60,000 bases of DNA from Membranipora membranacea (taxonomy: Eukaryota; Bryozoa; Gymnolaemata; Cheilostomatida; Membraniporidae): NCBI GenBank assembly GCA_914767715.1, contig OU612072.1, forward strand, positions 20,338,001 through 20,398,000, written 5' to 3'. Below the pieces are notes generated by a model, which did no database searches, had not been told where the DNA came from, and saw nothing but the letters and a program-made list of their open reading frames with translations. Of this stretch, positions 36,961 to 48,105 are shown piece after piece. Every line of letters begins with the position of its first letter. Positions within the stretch are counted from its first letter, which is position 1. The translations under genes and the position numbers were made by a program.

Positions 36961-38153
36961 TGCGGTCAACATTTTCTTCTGAATTTCATGAAATAAAACT
37001 ATGCAGAGGGTTTCGGTTATTGAGTTTGGCTCAAACAAGCCACTGAATTGACTGCTGGCACCGTAATTGAAAGAAGACTGCTAAGATGACCATCCATAAT
37101 TCAATTTTTTGAAGAGAGAATCCATGTTTTTGTAAACTTGACAGCATGATACCGCCTGATGGATATGAACCAATAATACATCATGACAGAAAGGTTACGC
37201 TGCTGGTGAAATGTTACTAGATATCAGCATGGCTATAGCTATACCAACACACCTTCTCAAATGCTGTTGAGGTGATGTGGCTCTTAAGAAACACACAGAA
37301 AGGCTATATCGACAACTGTAGAATTTTTTAGTCTCGAGGACAAAATATTTTGATTGGTATTTTTTATTGAATAAATATGGTAAGGATCAAAACTTGAAGC
37401 CTAGCCCTAAAATTTTACAGAGTGGAAGAATCGAAGTTCGTTAATAAAAAAATAGAACAATGCATGTAAATATAGCTAAGATTATGTAACGTCATGAATT
37501 TAATGGGGTACCAAGAGTCGGGAGTGGGGCTAAGAAGCAAGCCCCGGTATCACGTCCCCCCCAAATTACTCAGAAATCAAACTTTTACTTAATATAATCA
37601 GGATAATTCACAAATAATTATCGCTAATATGAACTTAAACTTAGAGCTCACTGAAACATCAGCAGCATGGTTCATCCATTTTATCTTTCTTGTTATACCA
37701 ACATCGGAATTTAAGCAAAGCAACCTGAATTTATTTGAGACTTTATTAGACACAGGAATCTGTTTTCTCATCGTAGCTCTTGTTATGGAGGCATGAAGAG
37801 GTAAGCATCAACTCAGCATAAGCGCCAACTTTAGTCTTTGTTGGGTAAACCAGCCTAAACAATCAGAAAACATAAAAATATCAAATAACTGCTGAATTGC
37901 GTGTTTATTTCGTGTTTTGATTTAATGTTGGAGGACAGATATTCATTAGGTGACCACTATGTCTTGAGTTGCAATAATGACTTATAATTTGCGATGAGCA
38001 GCATACTAAGAATGGTCATGTGACCTTATCTAGGGGTAGACCTGAGCTCGGCCCGACACAGCGTGTATGGATTTGATAAGCAATCCTTGTCGTGCCTCGC
38101 TTTGCCTTGACCATTTACGAATTTGAGTTTATATGGTAATAAATAAGAATCAC
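36961..38153. other. intergenic DNA downstream of the NHL gene
   Basis: No exon was recognised on either strand. TTTATT at 37904-37909 (AATAAA on the - strand) lies about 245 bp after the stop codon of the - strand gene and could be its polyadenylation signal. Confidence 0.4.
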
Positions 38154-39158
38154 TTACGGAGGCATCCTACTGATGACTACAATACTCAGGGTTGGATATT
38201 TGCTCTCTTCAACAAGTCTGTCTGTCAGTCCCTGCTTCAGTTCATCCGGTATTTCTGTTACTGTGGCATCAAATGTGACACCAGTAGACCACGTTACTGT
38301 GAGAGTGTCATTGTCACAGCTCAAGTTAGCCAGAGAACCAACCTTAGGACTGCAGTCTACAAAGCATAAACCATTTAAAATAGTGTAGATTTTATTTGAT
38401 GTATACAATGTAAGAATCGTTGCATTTGAGACAAAAAATTCCATTTGCCTGCTCTTCTTAAGCCTTATTTCAGCAGACACAGAGCCATACACAATCCACC
38501 ATTGTTCCCGGGCTTAACAGTGCTGTTAGCCTGAGAGAGAAATTTGATAAGATCAGGGGTTGCACTGTCTCTAATTGTTCTCGACAGACTTTTTTTCTAC
38601 ATTAAATATTAGACTCATTTTATTTTTTAGGAAACCATTAATAAAAACCACTTACCTCGTTGACAGATCTTCCGTATCTGGTTGAGATTACCGTTAGCGA
38701 CGCTTGTCAGAGTAGATAGGGCAACCTCATCAGTCAGTACGGAACACTTTATGTTATCGTACCTAGCAACGAGATCTACTCCTCTCACCAATAAGTAATC
38801 TGCAATATTCAGAAAACTTAGTTAAAACTGTGTAGAGTGGGACTGTAGGTGTAATGCGAAGGCATTGCAGTTTCCATTTGTCTTCTGCTCTATTTCAAAT
38901 AAAGAACTTCTATTTTGGAATATGAAATCGGCCCTACTACACTGCTACTAATTGGAGTAACTTTGTCTGTACCTTTAATTTCAACTTTGAGTGAACAGTT
39001 TGTATGTTGTCTGCTTATGTGATAATTGTAGACTCCGACAGGTAGTTCTAGTGTATGAGTAGTGCCATCTAGTGTGAGATCCAGCTTGGCTAACCCAGTA
39101 GAAGAAGAGACAACTCCTCTCATTGATCCTGGACACTCTTCATTCTCAGATATTGAAC
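38154..39158 (-). CDS. C-terminal three exons of the NHL gene
   Basis: Exons 38973-39158 (62 residues, starts SISENEECPGSM), 38656-38799 (48 residues, DYLLVRGVDLVARYDNIKCS) and 38154-38356 (66 residues, starts DCSPKVGSLANLSCDND). All join in phase 1. Cys and Asn sequons are frequent, as expected outside the cell. I do not recognise the folds; the first looks like another beta-sandwich (LDLTLDGTTHTLELPVGVYN). The paralogue has no visible equivalent of these three exons. Confidence 0.72.
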
Positions 39159-42100
39159 CTGGAAAATTATTTAACGCATAATGAAGGTTGAACAACATCT
39201 AGTAGATATAGGTAATGAGAAGTCACCAGTTTCGTCCTAAGAGGAACAAAGAAATACCACAAGGGTCTTGGCAGCTGCCAACAGTAAGGAATATATAGCT
39301 GAGCTAAATTATGATGCTGATTAGTTATTTAAGCCCAAACGGCCAAAAAGTCATTTCAGATTAGGTGTTGGTGTACCGAGTTATGCAGGCCTAGATGACT
39401 GTCCTAGATGACTGTGTGTTTGATCTCACACACTTAAATGTACAATCATGAGCAGCTAAAAAATCTAAATATGATGGGTTATCTGTAAACTCACCATTAT
39501 TTATGACCGAAATATTTATTGGTAGCTTAAAATGGCAGTAAATTATTTATGTTTATACTCACCGTTGTTTATCACTATAATATTTATGGTACAATTGTCT
39601 TCATAAATTGCATGACTTCCGACAGCTAAACTTGAGTTTACACTCGGAGTCACCTCGACTATTGCTCGCTCATCATCAGATTTCACATACAGTGTCATGT
39701 TTCTGTTCTGACAAGGTGCTATAGTGGTAGTTTCTACAGATTAAAATAAAAATTCATCATTTGCCTGGCGATACTATTTATATGGGTACAAAAAATGTCT
39801 GGTAAAAATTATTTCATTGAGCTTTGGGACTTGTGCTTAGGTGCTTGTGTAGCAAGTGGGATTATGATTGCCATATTAATGTGAGTCTATCTTACATTTG
39901 ATGAACAACGAGTTATTAAATTGACACGGTCAAATTAGCAATGAATTATTCATAACTATACTCACCATTATTTATGACTATAATATTTATAGTACAGTTG
40001 TCTTCATAGATCACATGAGTTCCGACAGCTAAACTTGTGTTTACACTTGGAGTAACCTTGAATAGTGATCGCTCATCTTCAGATTTCACATACAGTGTCA
40101 TGTTTCTGTCCTGGCAAGGCACTCTAGTGGTAGTTCCTACAGAAATAAATAAAAAATTCATCATTTGTGTGACGATATTGTTTGTAGTGGGCGCAGTGCA
40201 AATAATGTATACTAATAATATTTTCAATGAGGTGTGGAATTTGAGATTATGTGATTTTGTACCAAGTAGGATTATGATAACAATATCAATTTAGTCTGTA
40301 TCTGACCTTCAATGATCAGCGAGGTATTAAATTGACACGCCCAAATTAGCAATGAATGATTAATAATTATACTCACCATTATTTATGACTAAAACATTTA
40401 TAGTACAGTTGTCTTCATAAATCACATGAGTTCCCACAGCTAAACTTGTGTTTACACTGGGAGTCACCTCGACTAATGCTCCCTCCTCATCAGATGTCAC
40501 ATACAATGTCATGTTTCTGTCGTGACAAGGCACTCTAGTGGTAGTTCCTAAAGGTTATAATAAAAATGCATCATTTCCATGAGGATTCTATTCAATATAG
40601 GAGAACAAATACTGTATGGTACAATTACATTTAGTTTCTGATACAAGTTTAGGTGCTTGTGTACCGAGTATTAGAGGTGGTATGCTTCATTTAACGGACA
40701 GCAAGTTATTTTAATAGCTAGCTCAAATTTACAATCAACTATTTTTATTTGTACCCACCGTTATTTATGACTATGATGTTTATAGTACAGTTGTCCCTAT
40801 AGATGACATGACTACCCACTGCAAATGCAGTCTGCTGGCCAGGAGCTGTATCGACCAGTGCTCTCCCCCCATCAGATGTCACATAGAGTGTCTCGTTACT
40901 GTCCTGACAAGAGGCTCTGGTGGTAGTCATCTGTGTAGTAGTTGATGGTGTGGTAGTTGTAGGTATTGGCGTAGTTGTAAGTTTTGGATCTAGAAAATTT
41001 GAATATTCAATATCATTGAGTCAATTTTTAAACACCTTTGAAACAAAATTAAAATAATATTAAAAAGATTTGGTTCAACATGAATATAAACAGAATTTCC
41101 AAGACTGCTACTCTACTTTATAATTTAATTATTTCATATCTCATTTATTGGGGTAATCTTTTTATGTGAGGCAAAAGTGGTAAATTTGATCATTGATATA
41201 ATATTTAGTAAAATCAGCTATATGTTGTCTCACAAGATTATCAGGCGGGAATAGCTAAAGTGATAAAATGGACCAGCAAATATCACCTATAAATTCAACT
41301 TGAGATAACAGAGATAGCATTAAACTATCAACATATATACAGCGTACTCACATATGAACTGCTGGATCCTGTTGTATTGTCCGACATACAGAGAAGTATC
41401 AGTGATAATTAGAGACATGGGATCATTCAGACATCCTGAGCAGAGATCCAGTGTAGATACTCTGTCTGAGTTCATGTCTACGAGTCGGATCCTGTTATTC
41501 CCCCTGTCAGCCACAAGCAGTGTCTGATTACCAATGAATACGAGGTCACGTGGGTAGTCGAATAACGAGTTTAGTAGAGAGCTGTCTGTGTATCCTGAGG
41601 TCCCTGGTGACCCGGAGATAAGTGTTATTATCTTCTGTCTGTATGTGATACGGTAGAGAGCCCGATTCACTGCTGTGACATACAGGTCACCATTGTCATC
41701 CTGTGTCAGGTCTCTGATATACTGGAGTCGGTTGGACTTAACGAAAGTACCAACAGAGGCGGAGCTTACATCGACTGTCCTCACAGCCTTGTTAAACATG
41801 TCAGTGACGAGAAGCTGATCGACATCTTTCTCGTCTTTTATTACAGACCAGGGAGAGTTGAACTGACCGGGGAGACCCTCTGTGTATCCTGATGACTGAC
41901 ACTGTCCAGAGAAGACGGAGGTGATCCCTGTGACACGGTTAATCTCTCTCAGACAGTTATTATAATAGTCAGCTACAATTAGACGCTTATCTGTGACCTG
42001 TGTGAACCCTGTGATGAGGTCGAACCGAGCCTCAGTTCCTCTCCCCTCTCTGTAACCACTCTCAGAAGCGTTCCCGGCTATGGTCGTAGACGTTTTACCA

Positions 42101-43267
42101 TCGCTGGTCTTCAGTGAGTGCTTGTCAGTGTACAGCATGTGACCGGGTCTGAAGAGATCTTCTGCCATGGCGAAAACATCGTAAGAGGTGGTGGTGAAGT
42201 TTGTAGCTGCAGATCTCTCTAATCTGTAAGATTAATATTATTATGTAAATGGGCGATGTTTGTTAATTTGATTGTATTAACACAGTAATTATTTAACAAA
42301 AAAACCACAGATATTGCAAATGCAATATTTTAAATTTATAATTTAAATGAAGTGTATTTTTCGTATTCTTAGTATTCATGTGCTGGTGGGTGAATCAAAT
42401 ATATCAGAATTATTAATTTTTCCCAAAATGGATTCAAATGGATAATTGTGTTTTCTATCAACCAATTAAATTTAAATGCAGGTTATGCACCGGACACCAA
42501 AATATATAATATTTTACATGCGGCTTTTGTTCACAGTAAATTTTTGCTATTTGAAGTTGTCTCGTGCTATACACCATGAGGAGGCAATACACAAATTTCA
42601 ATTAAGCGACCTAAATTCCAAATCTTGAGTGAAACAGATATTTGCTTCAATTAATCAACAAAAATGTTTGCAATGTTTAAATTTCAAAAAAGTAACAGCT
42701 TGTACCAAAATTAATGTGTAATATCACAAATCACAAGAAGGAATGAAACGATCAAATGATTAGTTCACTGTACATTGCCTACCCTGAATCTAATAATTTT
42801 ACTAAAGGATATTCTAGCATAGAACTCAGAAGGCTTTCAACCCCCTTTTTATTCTCAAAGTGACCTGGATAGGTAGATAAACATCACATCAATGGAAAGT
42901 GACTCACCGATCAACTAGAGACTGCGTATCCTGATCCATACACCACCCAGTATTTAGTATCACACAACATAACACCTGTCAAAACAATGATGGTATTAAT
43001 TAAGTTTGTTACAATAAAAAAATACCAAGGTACTTTAGGTTTGGGGATGGGGACATCACCCATATAAAGGGGATACCAAATCCCCATCGATACCCTCTGC
43101 GCATTCATCCTGTAGATGTTATGTCTGGATTAAAGCAAGCCATGCTTGTATTCTCATGTACTATAACTACGTATTTTTTTCAAAATTATCACCTATCAAT
43201 TTTGAGGTAATAGTTGAATCGAAATTCTTAATGTACTTACAAAGAAAAGTGTCAGTCTCAGCTCCAT
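38154..43267 (-). CDS. secreted NHL beta-propeller protein with HYR-like repeats
   Basis: Ten exons on the - strand: 43241-43267, 42908-42975, 41352-42223, 40759-40989, 40377-40547, 39966-40136, 39563-39733, 38973-39158, 38656-38799 and 38154-38356. All junctions are AG/GT and the frame is open throughout, summing to 2244 nt (747 residues plus stop). Order: signal peptide, one large NHL-repeat propeller, Thr-rich stalk, four ~57-residue modules, then three exons with further Cys. Introns 1 and 2 are phase 0 and 2; all later ones are phase 1, the signature of shuffled extracellular modules. NHL propellers bind proteins or carbohydrates, and HYR-like domains are extracellular, so an adhesion or recognition role is plausible but inferred. 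No transmembrane segment is present unless CCTCCGTAAGT at the end acts as a donor rather than as the TAA stop. A paralogue lies upstream at 46914-50999. Confidence 0.85.
39495..39523 (-). pseudogene. relic of a fifth HYR-like module
   Basis: About ten codons (PINISVINN) followed by an intact GTGAGT donor match the 3' end of the 171-nt modules. The rest of the exon, including its acceptor and Cys, is gone. It lies in the intron between module 4 and exon 38973-39158 at roughly the place expected for another copy. Confidence 0.6.
39563..39733 (-). CDS. HYR-like module 4
   Basis: 171 nt, phase 1 to 1. It differs from its neighbours mainly at its start (ETTTIAPC) and in GSHAIYED. It keeps both Cys and the sequons NMT, NSS and NCT. 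Confidence 0.82.
39966..40136 (-). CDS. HYR-like module 3
   Basis: Again exactly 171 nt and phase 1 to 1. It shares GTTTRVPCxDRNMTLYV with module 2. Its flanking introns are also alignable with those of modules 2 and 4 (for example the AATTCATCATTTG block after each 3' splice site), so exon and intron were duplicated together in units of about 405 bp. Confidence 0.82.
40377..40547 (-). CDS. HYR-like module 2
   Basis: An exon of exactly 171 nt (57 residues), phase 1 to 1. It begins GTTTRVPC and carries NMTLYVTSDEEGALVEVTP, NTSLAVGTHVIYEDNC and TINVLVINN. The GTHVIYE..NCTINVxV pattern resembles the second half of HYR domains (G-hydrophobic-x-V-x-Y-x-x-x-D-N-x-x-C-x-hydrophobic-x-V), but the module is shorter than a typical HYR domain of about 80 residues. 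Family assignment is by eye. Confidence 0.8.
40759..40989 (-). CDS. Thr-rich stalk plus HYR-like module 1
   Basis: The exon opens with about 20 residues of PKLTTTPIPTTTTPSTTT type, a stalk that would be O-glycosylated, then the first copy of the module: Cys-Gln-Asp, NETLYVTSDGG, AFAVGSHVIYRDNCTINIIV and a phase-1 GTGGGT donor. It carries N-glycosylation sequons NET and NCT. Confidence 0.85.
41352..42223 (-). CDS. NHL beta-propeller exon
   Basis: One 872-nt exon encodes about 290 residues with at least four NHL-type blades. Recognisable signatures are the repeated 'LLVAD.xNN.IR.VD' core: LIVADYYNNCLREI, LLVTDMFNKAVRTV, LYVTAVNRALYRI and LLVADRGNNRIRLV. Between blades stand GQFNSPW and LFDYPRDL, which match the 'L..P.gl' entry of NHL repeats. 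A CSGC pair closes the last complete blade. The exon ends in phase 1 (QQFI, then GTGAGT). Confidence 0.88.
42908..43267 (-). CDS. signal-peptide exons of the NHL gene
   Basis: The ATG at 43267 is followed by nine codons (MELRLTLFF), an intron with a GTAAGT donor, and exon 42908-42975. Together they give a classic secretion signal: a short charged start, a run of Leu/Val/Cys/Ile (FFVLCCVIL) and a likely cleavage site near NTGWC. The start is chosen because it is the first ATG giving this signal, and it is conserved in the broken paralogue at 50999. Confidence 0.82.
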
Positions 43268-43690
43268 GATTCTTGACAGGCCAAATATTTTCATGGGAAT
43301 ATAGAAGTATTTGCTCTACACCTCTAGTTTCTCCTAAATACGGTAAGCGAATGAACTGGCAGTGAACATAAACCCGCTGTGGAGGTATTTAGCTAGCGGC
43401 AACTAATATTTACCAAGTTATCTTTTATGTGCGTCAAACTTCAGATAAGAGAGCCGAGTAAACCTTTCTCTGCCTGGTACTGAATACTGTTGACGTAGGA
43501 ATCTCTTATCAGTGTAAACATTTGAAGGTAGCTATATTGGACAAAATCACGTATCCTGTTTTAACAAAGTCCCCAATATTGAACCAGGGTACTGCTGTGT
43601 GCGTCAGAGACCTGATAAGAAGGACAAGTGAAACTTTCACTGCTCAGTACTCAACCATGCTAATCCGATGATTTGTATATCACTTTAAAT
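43268..43690 (-). promoter_or_regulatory. upstream region of the NHL gene, GATA-like module
   Basis: Within 450 bp upstream of the ATG stand GCGTCAAACTTCAGATAAGA (43431), TACTGAATACTGTTGACGTA (43480) and CTCTTATCAGTGTAAAC (43502), then CGTCAGAGACCTGATAAGAA (43600). The same blocks in the same order form the 31.4-37 kb array. TGATAAG is a GATA-factor consensus. Promoter function is inferred from position only. Confidence 0.5.
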
Positions 43691-45237
43691 GTTACAGGAG
43701 GCAACAAATTTAAATTCTACGAAAAGGAATGTAAATGATGGCATGCCTGCCTGAGTTTCACTTGATGAGGCCTGATGTTTACAAGGCTGTTGCATCAATT
43801 GAGCTAAAATGATAATAAGGAATGACAACTCTTTGTTTGTCATCAATATCTCTCTAACAGCACACAATTTTTGTGGTGTTATTAATGGTGTAACAATTAT
43901 ACCTGTACCTGTAATTGTTGATGAGGTTTATCAAGGGGCCTGATGTTTACAAGTCTGAGCCGGTTTCATCAACTGAGCTACATTGATAATAACGAAGGAT
44001 GACATCACAAAATTTTTCCGTGTATCAATTTTAGCCAATTTATTATTAGCTATTTTTCATTCAATTGCATTGCATGGATCTCATGACATCAAACTACCTT
44101 ACATACTAGCAATTAGAGTTTTGCAGTGTCTAACTTCTATACGTAAACTGCCGTAAATACCCGATGCAGTTAACTTGTAGAAACCATTAATGATATAATA
44201 TAATCATATAATTGATATCAAAGTGACGCAACTCAATCAACTCATCAAGCTGTGAATCTTGATTTTGTTGAAGCGAGCTATACAAATACTGCTGACCTTG
44301 TGCTTGTTATTGGGGCGGTGCCATAGCGAAGCCACTCTCCTATTTAATCAACATCAACCCAGTCAATGATATGAACTCCTATTCTCAGGCACAACCTAAC
44401 ATCCAGATACAATCTATAGATAAATTTTGAGTTGCTCTTCAGATTTCTCAGCCTGTTATCAAACCGTATATCCATAGCATGCATGTGAGGGGATTGCACG
44501 ATCAAAAGTAAGGAAGGAATGGAATAATCAATTGATTAGTGTTGTACCCATTGAGACATTTGATTCTTGAGCCGCCTATCCCCTTGTAGTAAATTGCACA
44601 TTGCAATGTTTCATAAGCATTGGATGATTGAGCCGCCTCGAGAGCATGTTGCCTCCTGCTATAAGTCAAATTCAACTAACCTACTGAGACCGCACAACTC
44701 TAACAGTATAATTCCTCCTGCAATGTTATGTTGCTAGTACCAACTATATATAACATGGTAGCTTTTATGCGCTGTCCGCTTGCATAATAGATTTTATTCA
44801 GAGAGCATACCTGCCTTGTATAATGGTGGTAATTATTTGATACACAGTCATTCAGAAGAGCAGTTTCACTTAACATTAATTTTGTATGACAAGTCTGTTA
44901 TCTTCAAAGATTTAACCACGGCAGCTTGTCTCAGCTATCAATAAGCTACATTTTTAACCAGTGACATAATATAAGGAAAAGCATCTAAGTTTTGTAGGAC
45001 AGCTGGCTGCACATTATTAGGGAGCGTGATGATTGTCTTTTTTTAGAATTCACAGGCACCTATGGGTCGGTATAAGGTAAAATAGTTCAATGAGAAAAAG
45101 TAATTTATGTGTACGTACAAAAAACCCGTCAATTCAGCATCGCTTACAATTACAAAGCCTCCGTGATTATTTAGTACATGATGGATTGATAGTTTTTTAT
45201 ATTTGTTCATTATTCATTTACAAGGCATCCTGGATTT
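43691..45237. other. intergenic DNA with a ~75-bp direct duplication
   Basis: Blocks at about 43768-43845 and 43930-44010 share CCTGATGTTTACAAG, then CATCAA, TGAGCTA and GATAATAA. The stretch 44486-44580 faintly resembles the first intron of the NHL gene, which may mark an old gene-end duplication. No exon seen. Confidence 0.4.
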
Positions 45238-45460
45238 TTACAAAGGTATTGGTAAAGGCGTTCACCTCTCAACGCTTCTGAAGTGAATAGGTTTGAGTCC
45301 CGCTGCTGACTAAGAGTAAGATATACTGGTTGTGTAAGGGTTGTGCCGCACAGACTCATCCAATGCCACACAAACAGAACCAGCGGTAAGATGAGTGATA
45401 GACTAAGAGACTCTGCTTGCAGAGTATAGAAGTAGCTAAAGCTACAACACCTTCCTTCTT
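45238..45460 (+). mobile_element. tRNA-related SINE-like element
   Basis: GGTAAAGGCGTTCACCTCTC resembles the D-arm/A-box region of a Leu/Ser-type tRNA, and ATAGGTTTGAGTCCCGCTGC is a good B box about 50 bp later. A ~150-bp body follows, with a stem-like CTCTGCTTGCAGAG near its end. Too altered for a working tRNA. Confidence 0.5.
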
Positions 45461-45571
45461 ACTTTACTGTTTAAAGTTTGCCTAGCTGGCTGTCCTCTGG
45501 TTCTCAAAAACAATTACAATAACATCAGGTTTATATGCAATAGGAATTAATTGACATAAAGTTTGAAATTC

Positions 45572-45821
45572 TGGAGAGAGAGGGAGAGAGGGAGAGAGGG
45601 AGAGAGGGAGAGAGGGAGGGAGGGAGGGAGGGAGGGAGGGAGGGAGGGAGGGAGGGAGGGAGGGAGGGAGGGAGGGAGGGAGGGAGGGAGGGAGGGAGGG
45701 AGGGAGGGAGGGAGGGAGGGAGGGAGGGAGGGAGGGAGGGAGGGAGGGAGGGAGGGAGGGAGGGAGGGAGGGAGGGAGGGAGGGAGGGAGGGAGGGAGGG
45801 AGGGAGGGAGGGAGAGAGAAA
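45572..45821. repeat. ~250-bp (AGGG)n / (AGAG)n satellite
   Basis: GAGAGAGG units pass into pure AGGG for about 210 bp and end in GAGAGAAAG. It is the second such array in the window, and coding-looking frames here are artefacts of the repeat. Confidence 0.97.
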
Positions 45822-45939
45822 GATGATCGTCAACTTTTGCACCCAGAAACTTAAAAAACTTTTGAGAGAGACTCTTGCATTGATACAATTGTCTTTAAAA
45901 AAACAGGGTTTAAGATAAAATTCATTACTTCAGTTTTGT

Positions 45940-46045
45940 CAGCGTTCAGCGTTTAACATTTGATAAGAGAGGGAAGTAAACCTCTCATTGTTCCAAGAAA
46001 CTGTCGGCTGCAGGCGTGTGCCTCTCTTATCAAGGTATTTAGCTT
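45940..46045. promoter_or_regulatory. isolated GATA-like repeat module
   Basis: TTTGATAAGAGAGGGAAGTA, a GTGCCTCTCTTATCAAGG block and the sequence between them match the core of the modules at 43.4 kb and in the 31-37 kb array. It lies between the NHL gene and its paralogue. Confidence 0.5.
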
Positions 46046-46913
46046 GAGGGCTTAATCATGGATCTCAAGCTTAAATCTCCTTAAAATCAGCTAAACCTCC
46101 AACTTTTGTAGTCAACATTGCTATCAAGCAAGAATATTAATTGGTATAAAGCACTTCAATGTTTACAAAATCGCAGGCGTGCGCCTGCAACAATTTACTA
46201 GAAAAACTTTCATTTAGAATACAAATTAAACAAAGTTCATTCATTAATAAGGCAAGATAATCATTTGGTAACCCCTTCTCAAAAAATACCTTCTTTCATA
46301 TGTATGCAATCCGTATAGAATTACAAGATTTTGATCAGCAAATAATGCTAAAGATTTTATGTTTTTAAGTGATTTGAATCGCTACTCATTGGTGGATTTG
46401 TTTATCTGCGTCAAGGAAAAATTGGCAACTGCGCTGTTTTATAAGAAATGTGCCCATAGTATAGGCGAACTGCATTCTAAGAAAACTTACAACGAAGATT
46501 GGCTCACTTTGTTGTATTTCTTTATTTCTTAACTTGATTCCTTCACTCGTTGATTAAACGAATAAAATTCAAAACTTACGCTTCAGAGTAACAGATTGAA
46601 AAAAAAAATTAATCAATTAACTAATTAATTGAATGGCACGACATGGTGAATGTCACATTAGCAAGACTAAAATTATGAATAAAGCTTTTCTTCCAAAGAT
46701 ATCTACACATGAAGTTTAGAAAACAGGATAGAATTAAATGGAAGAAAAGAGAGGTGTGCAGGGAGTAAAATACTTTGCGAGACATGGCAAAGAAATATAT
46801 TTGAAGCTATATTTCACTCTAACCTATCATATTATCACATACCTCAAGATGGTATTTAATACTATATTGTAGTATGGTATTCGATTTTTTATATATTCTG
46901 TTTCATTGAGTTG

Positions 46914-47482
46914 CTATGCTGGTACATTATGAATATGATCATCATGGAATGTGTCCACGCCCAAATCAGCGCATGTCTCATCTTGGCTATTCTCCTGGCC
47001 AGATTGATTCTCCCTGTTGCGTCTTTTGCCCTCGGCAACATTCATCCGGATGCAGCTGAACTGTAATCAGTACAAATCAATTTTAGTCAAGAAACCCGCA
47101 TTAATTACAGTACACTTGTGATATCAAACCGTATACACACCAACATCAGTATAAAAATCTGATATCACTGTTGAATGAAATCCAAACCAGAAGTCCTGTG
47201 AACTGAAACAATGTCTCAAGTCTGTTTTCAAAAGTTTGGTCTTGCTGAAGATTCTATGGCTCAATATTAACACACAAACACGCCTTTCAAAGGAAGTCAG
47301 TAAATATACTTACCTTTCATTCCTTTTGTTGGTGATGGTCCTCAGTCTGATGACATAAGCGGCAAATACTAGAGCAGAAATCACCACTATAATCCCAACA
47401 ACTAAAGATATAAATGCAACATTTAGATTCGATATGCCAGGTTGTTCTGCTGACTTTCCGGCTGTGTTTGCGAAGTTTCCCT
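46914..47482 (-). CDS. transmembrane and cytoplasmic exons of the paralogue
   Basis: Exon 47314-47482 encodes a helix, VAFISLVVGIIVVISALVFA, preceded by Ser/Asn-rich sequence and followed by the stop-transfer RLRTITNKRNE. Exon 46914-47055 (acceptor AGTTCAG at 47056) continues in frame with a ~46-residue acidic tail ending HNVPA and TAG. The tail has no known signalling motif; HNVPA is not a classical PDZ ligand. Both exons are intact, unlike the 5' half, so a separate shorter transcript may still use them. Confidence 0.65.
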
Positions 47483-47769
47483 CTGAAAATAAACAAGGAA
47501 AATATTTATTGAGTGGGTTTGCTATTTTGCATTTTACTTCACTGATGGAATCATAATTCAGCAAGATTTGTGCATTCAGGGAGAACAATATTTGTTATGC
47601 ACTGATGATATGTCATTTCTGATTTAGTTTATTTCATTGAAAGGAGAGTGAGAATGACTCATCAGCCAAAAAATAAAAGGTTTCTACCAGTTTGCCTGCA
47701 GTTGGGTAACAATGCGTGTAGAGGGGAAGAGAGTCTTGAGCCAGAAATAGTAAATAGGAATAATAAGCT

Positions 47770-47893
47770 TCTGTAGATTGTGGTTCTGGTGTAACATATG
47801 ATATACTTTTAGCTGTTGATATCCTCGGCATCCTCCCTGGCAAAGTTACAAAAGTCATTGCTGTGTCCATCGTAGTAGCTGTTGGTAAAACCT
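47770..47893 (-). CDS. possible stalk exon of the paralogue
   Basis: After TTTTTTCAG the frame reads VLPTATTMDTAMTFVTLPGR and continues Ser/Thr/Pro-rich to TPEPQSTEAYY. The phase is 0, which does not match the phase-1 exon before it, and no donor is evident, so it may be degraded. Confidence 0.35.
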
Positions 47894-48105
47894 GAAAAAA
47901 TGTTATAACTTTTATTGATAAAAAAATTTAAAACACATAAATAATAATAAAAATAACATAAATTGCATGGCGACAACAAAGAAGTAATTCCTTCATTCAC
48001 AGCACACAGCGTTCTTGTCTACCGACCAGGCTATTGATTACAATATTAATGCATTCTTTTATGGATGCTTAAAATTGGTAATAAACCACTTATGTTGTTG
48101 CTTAC

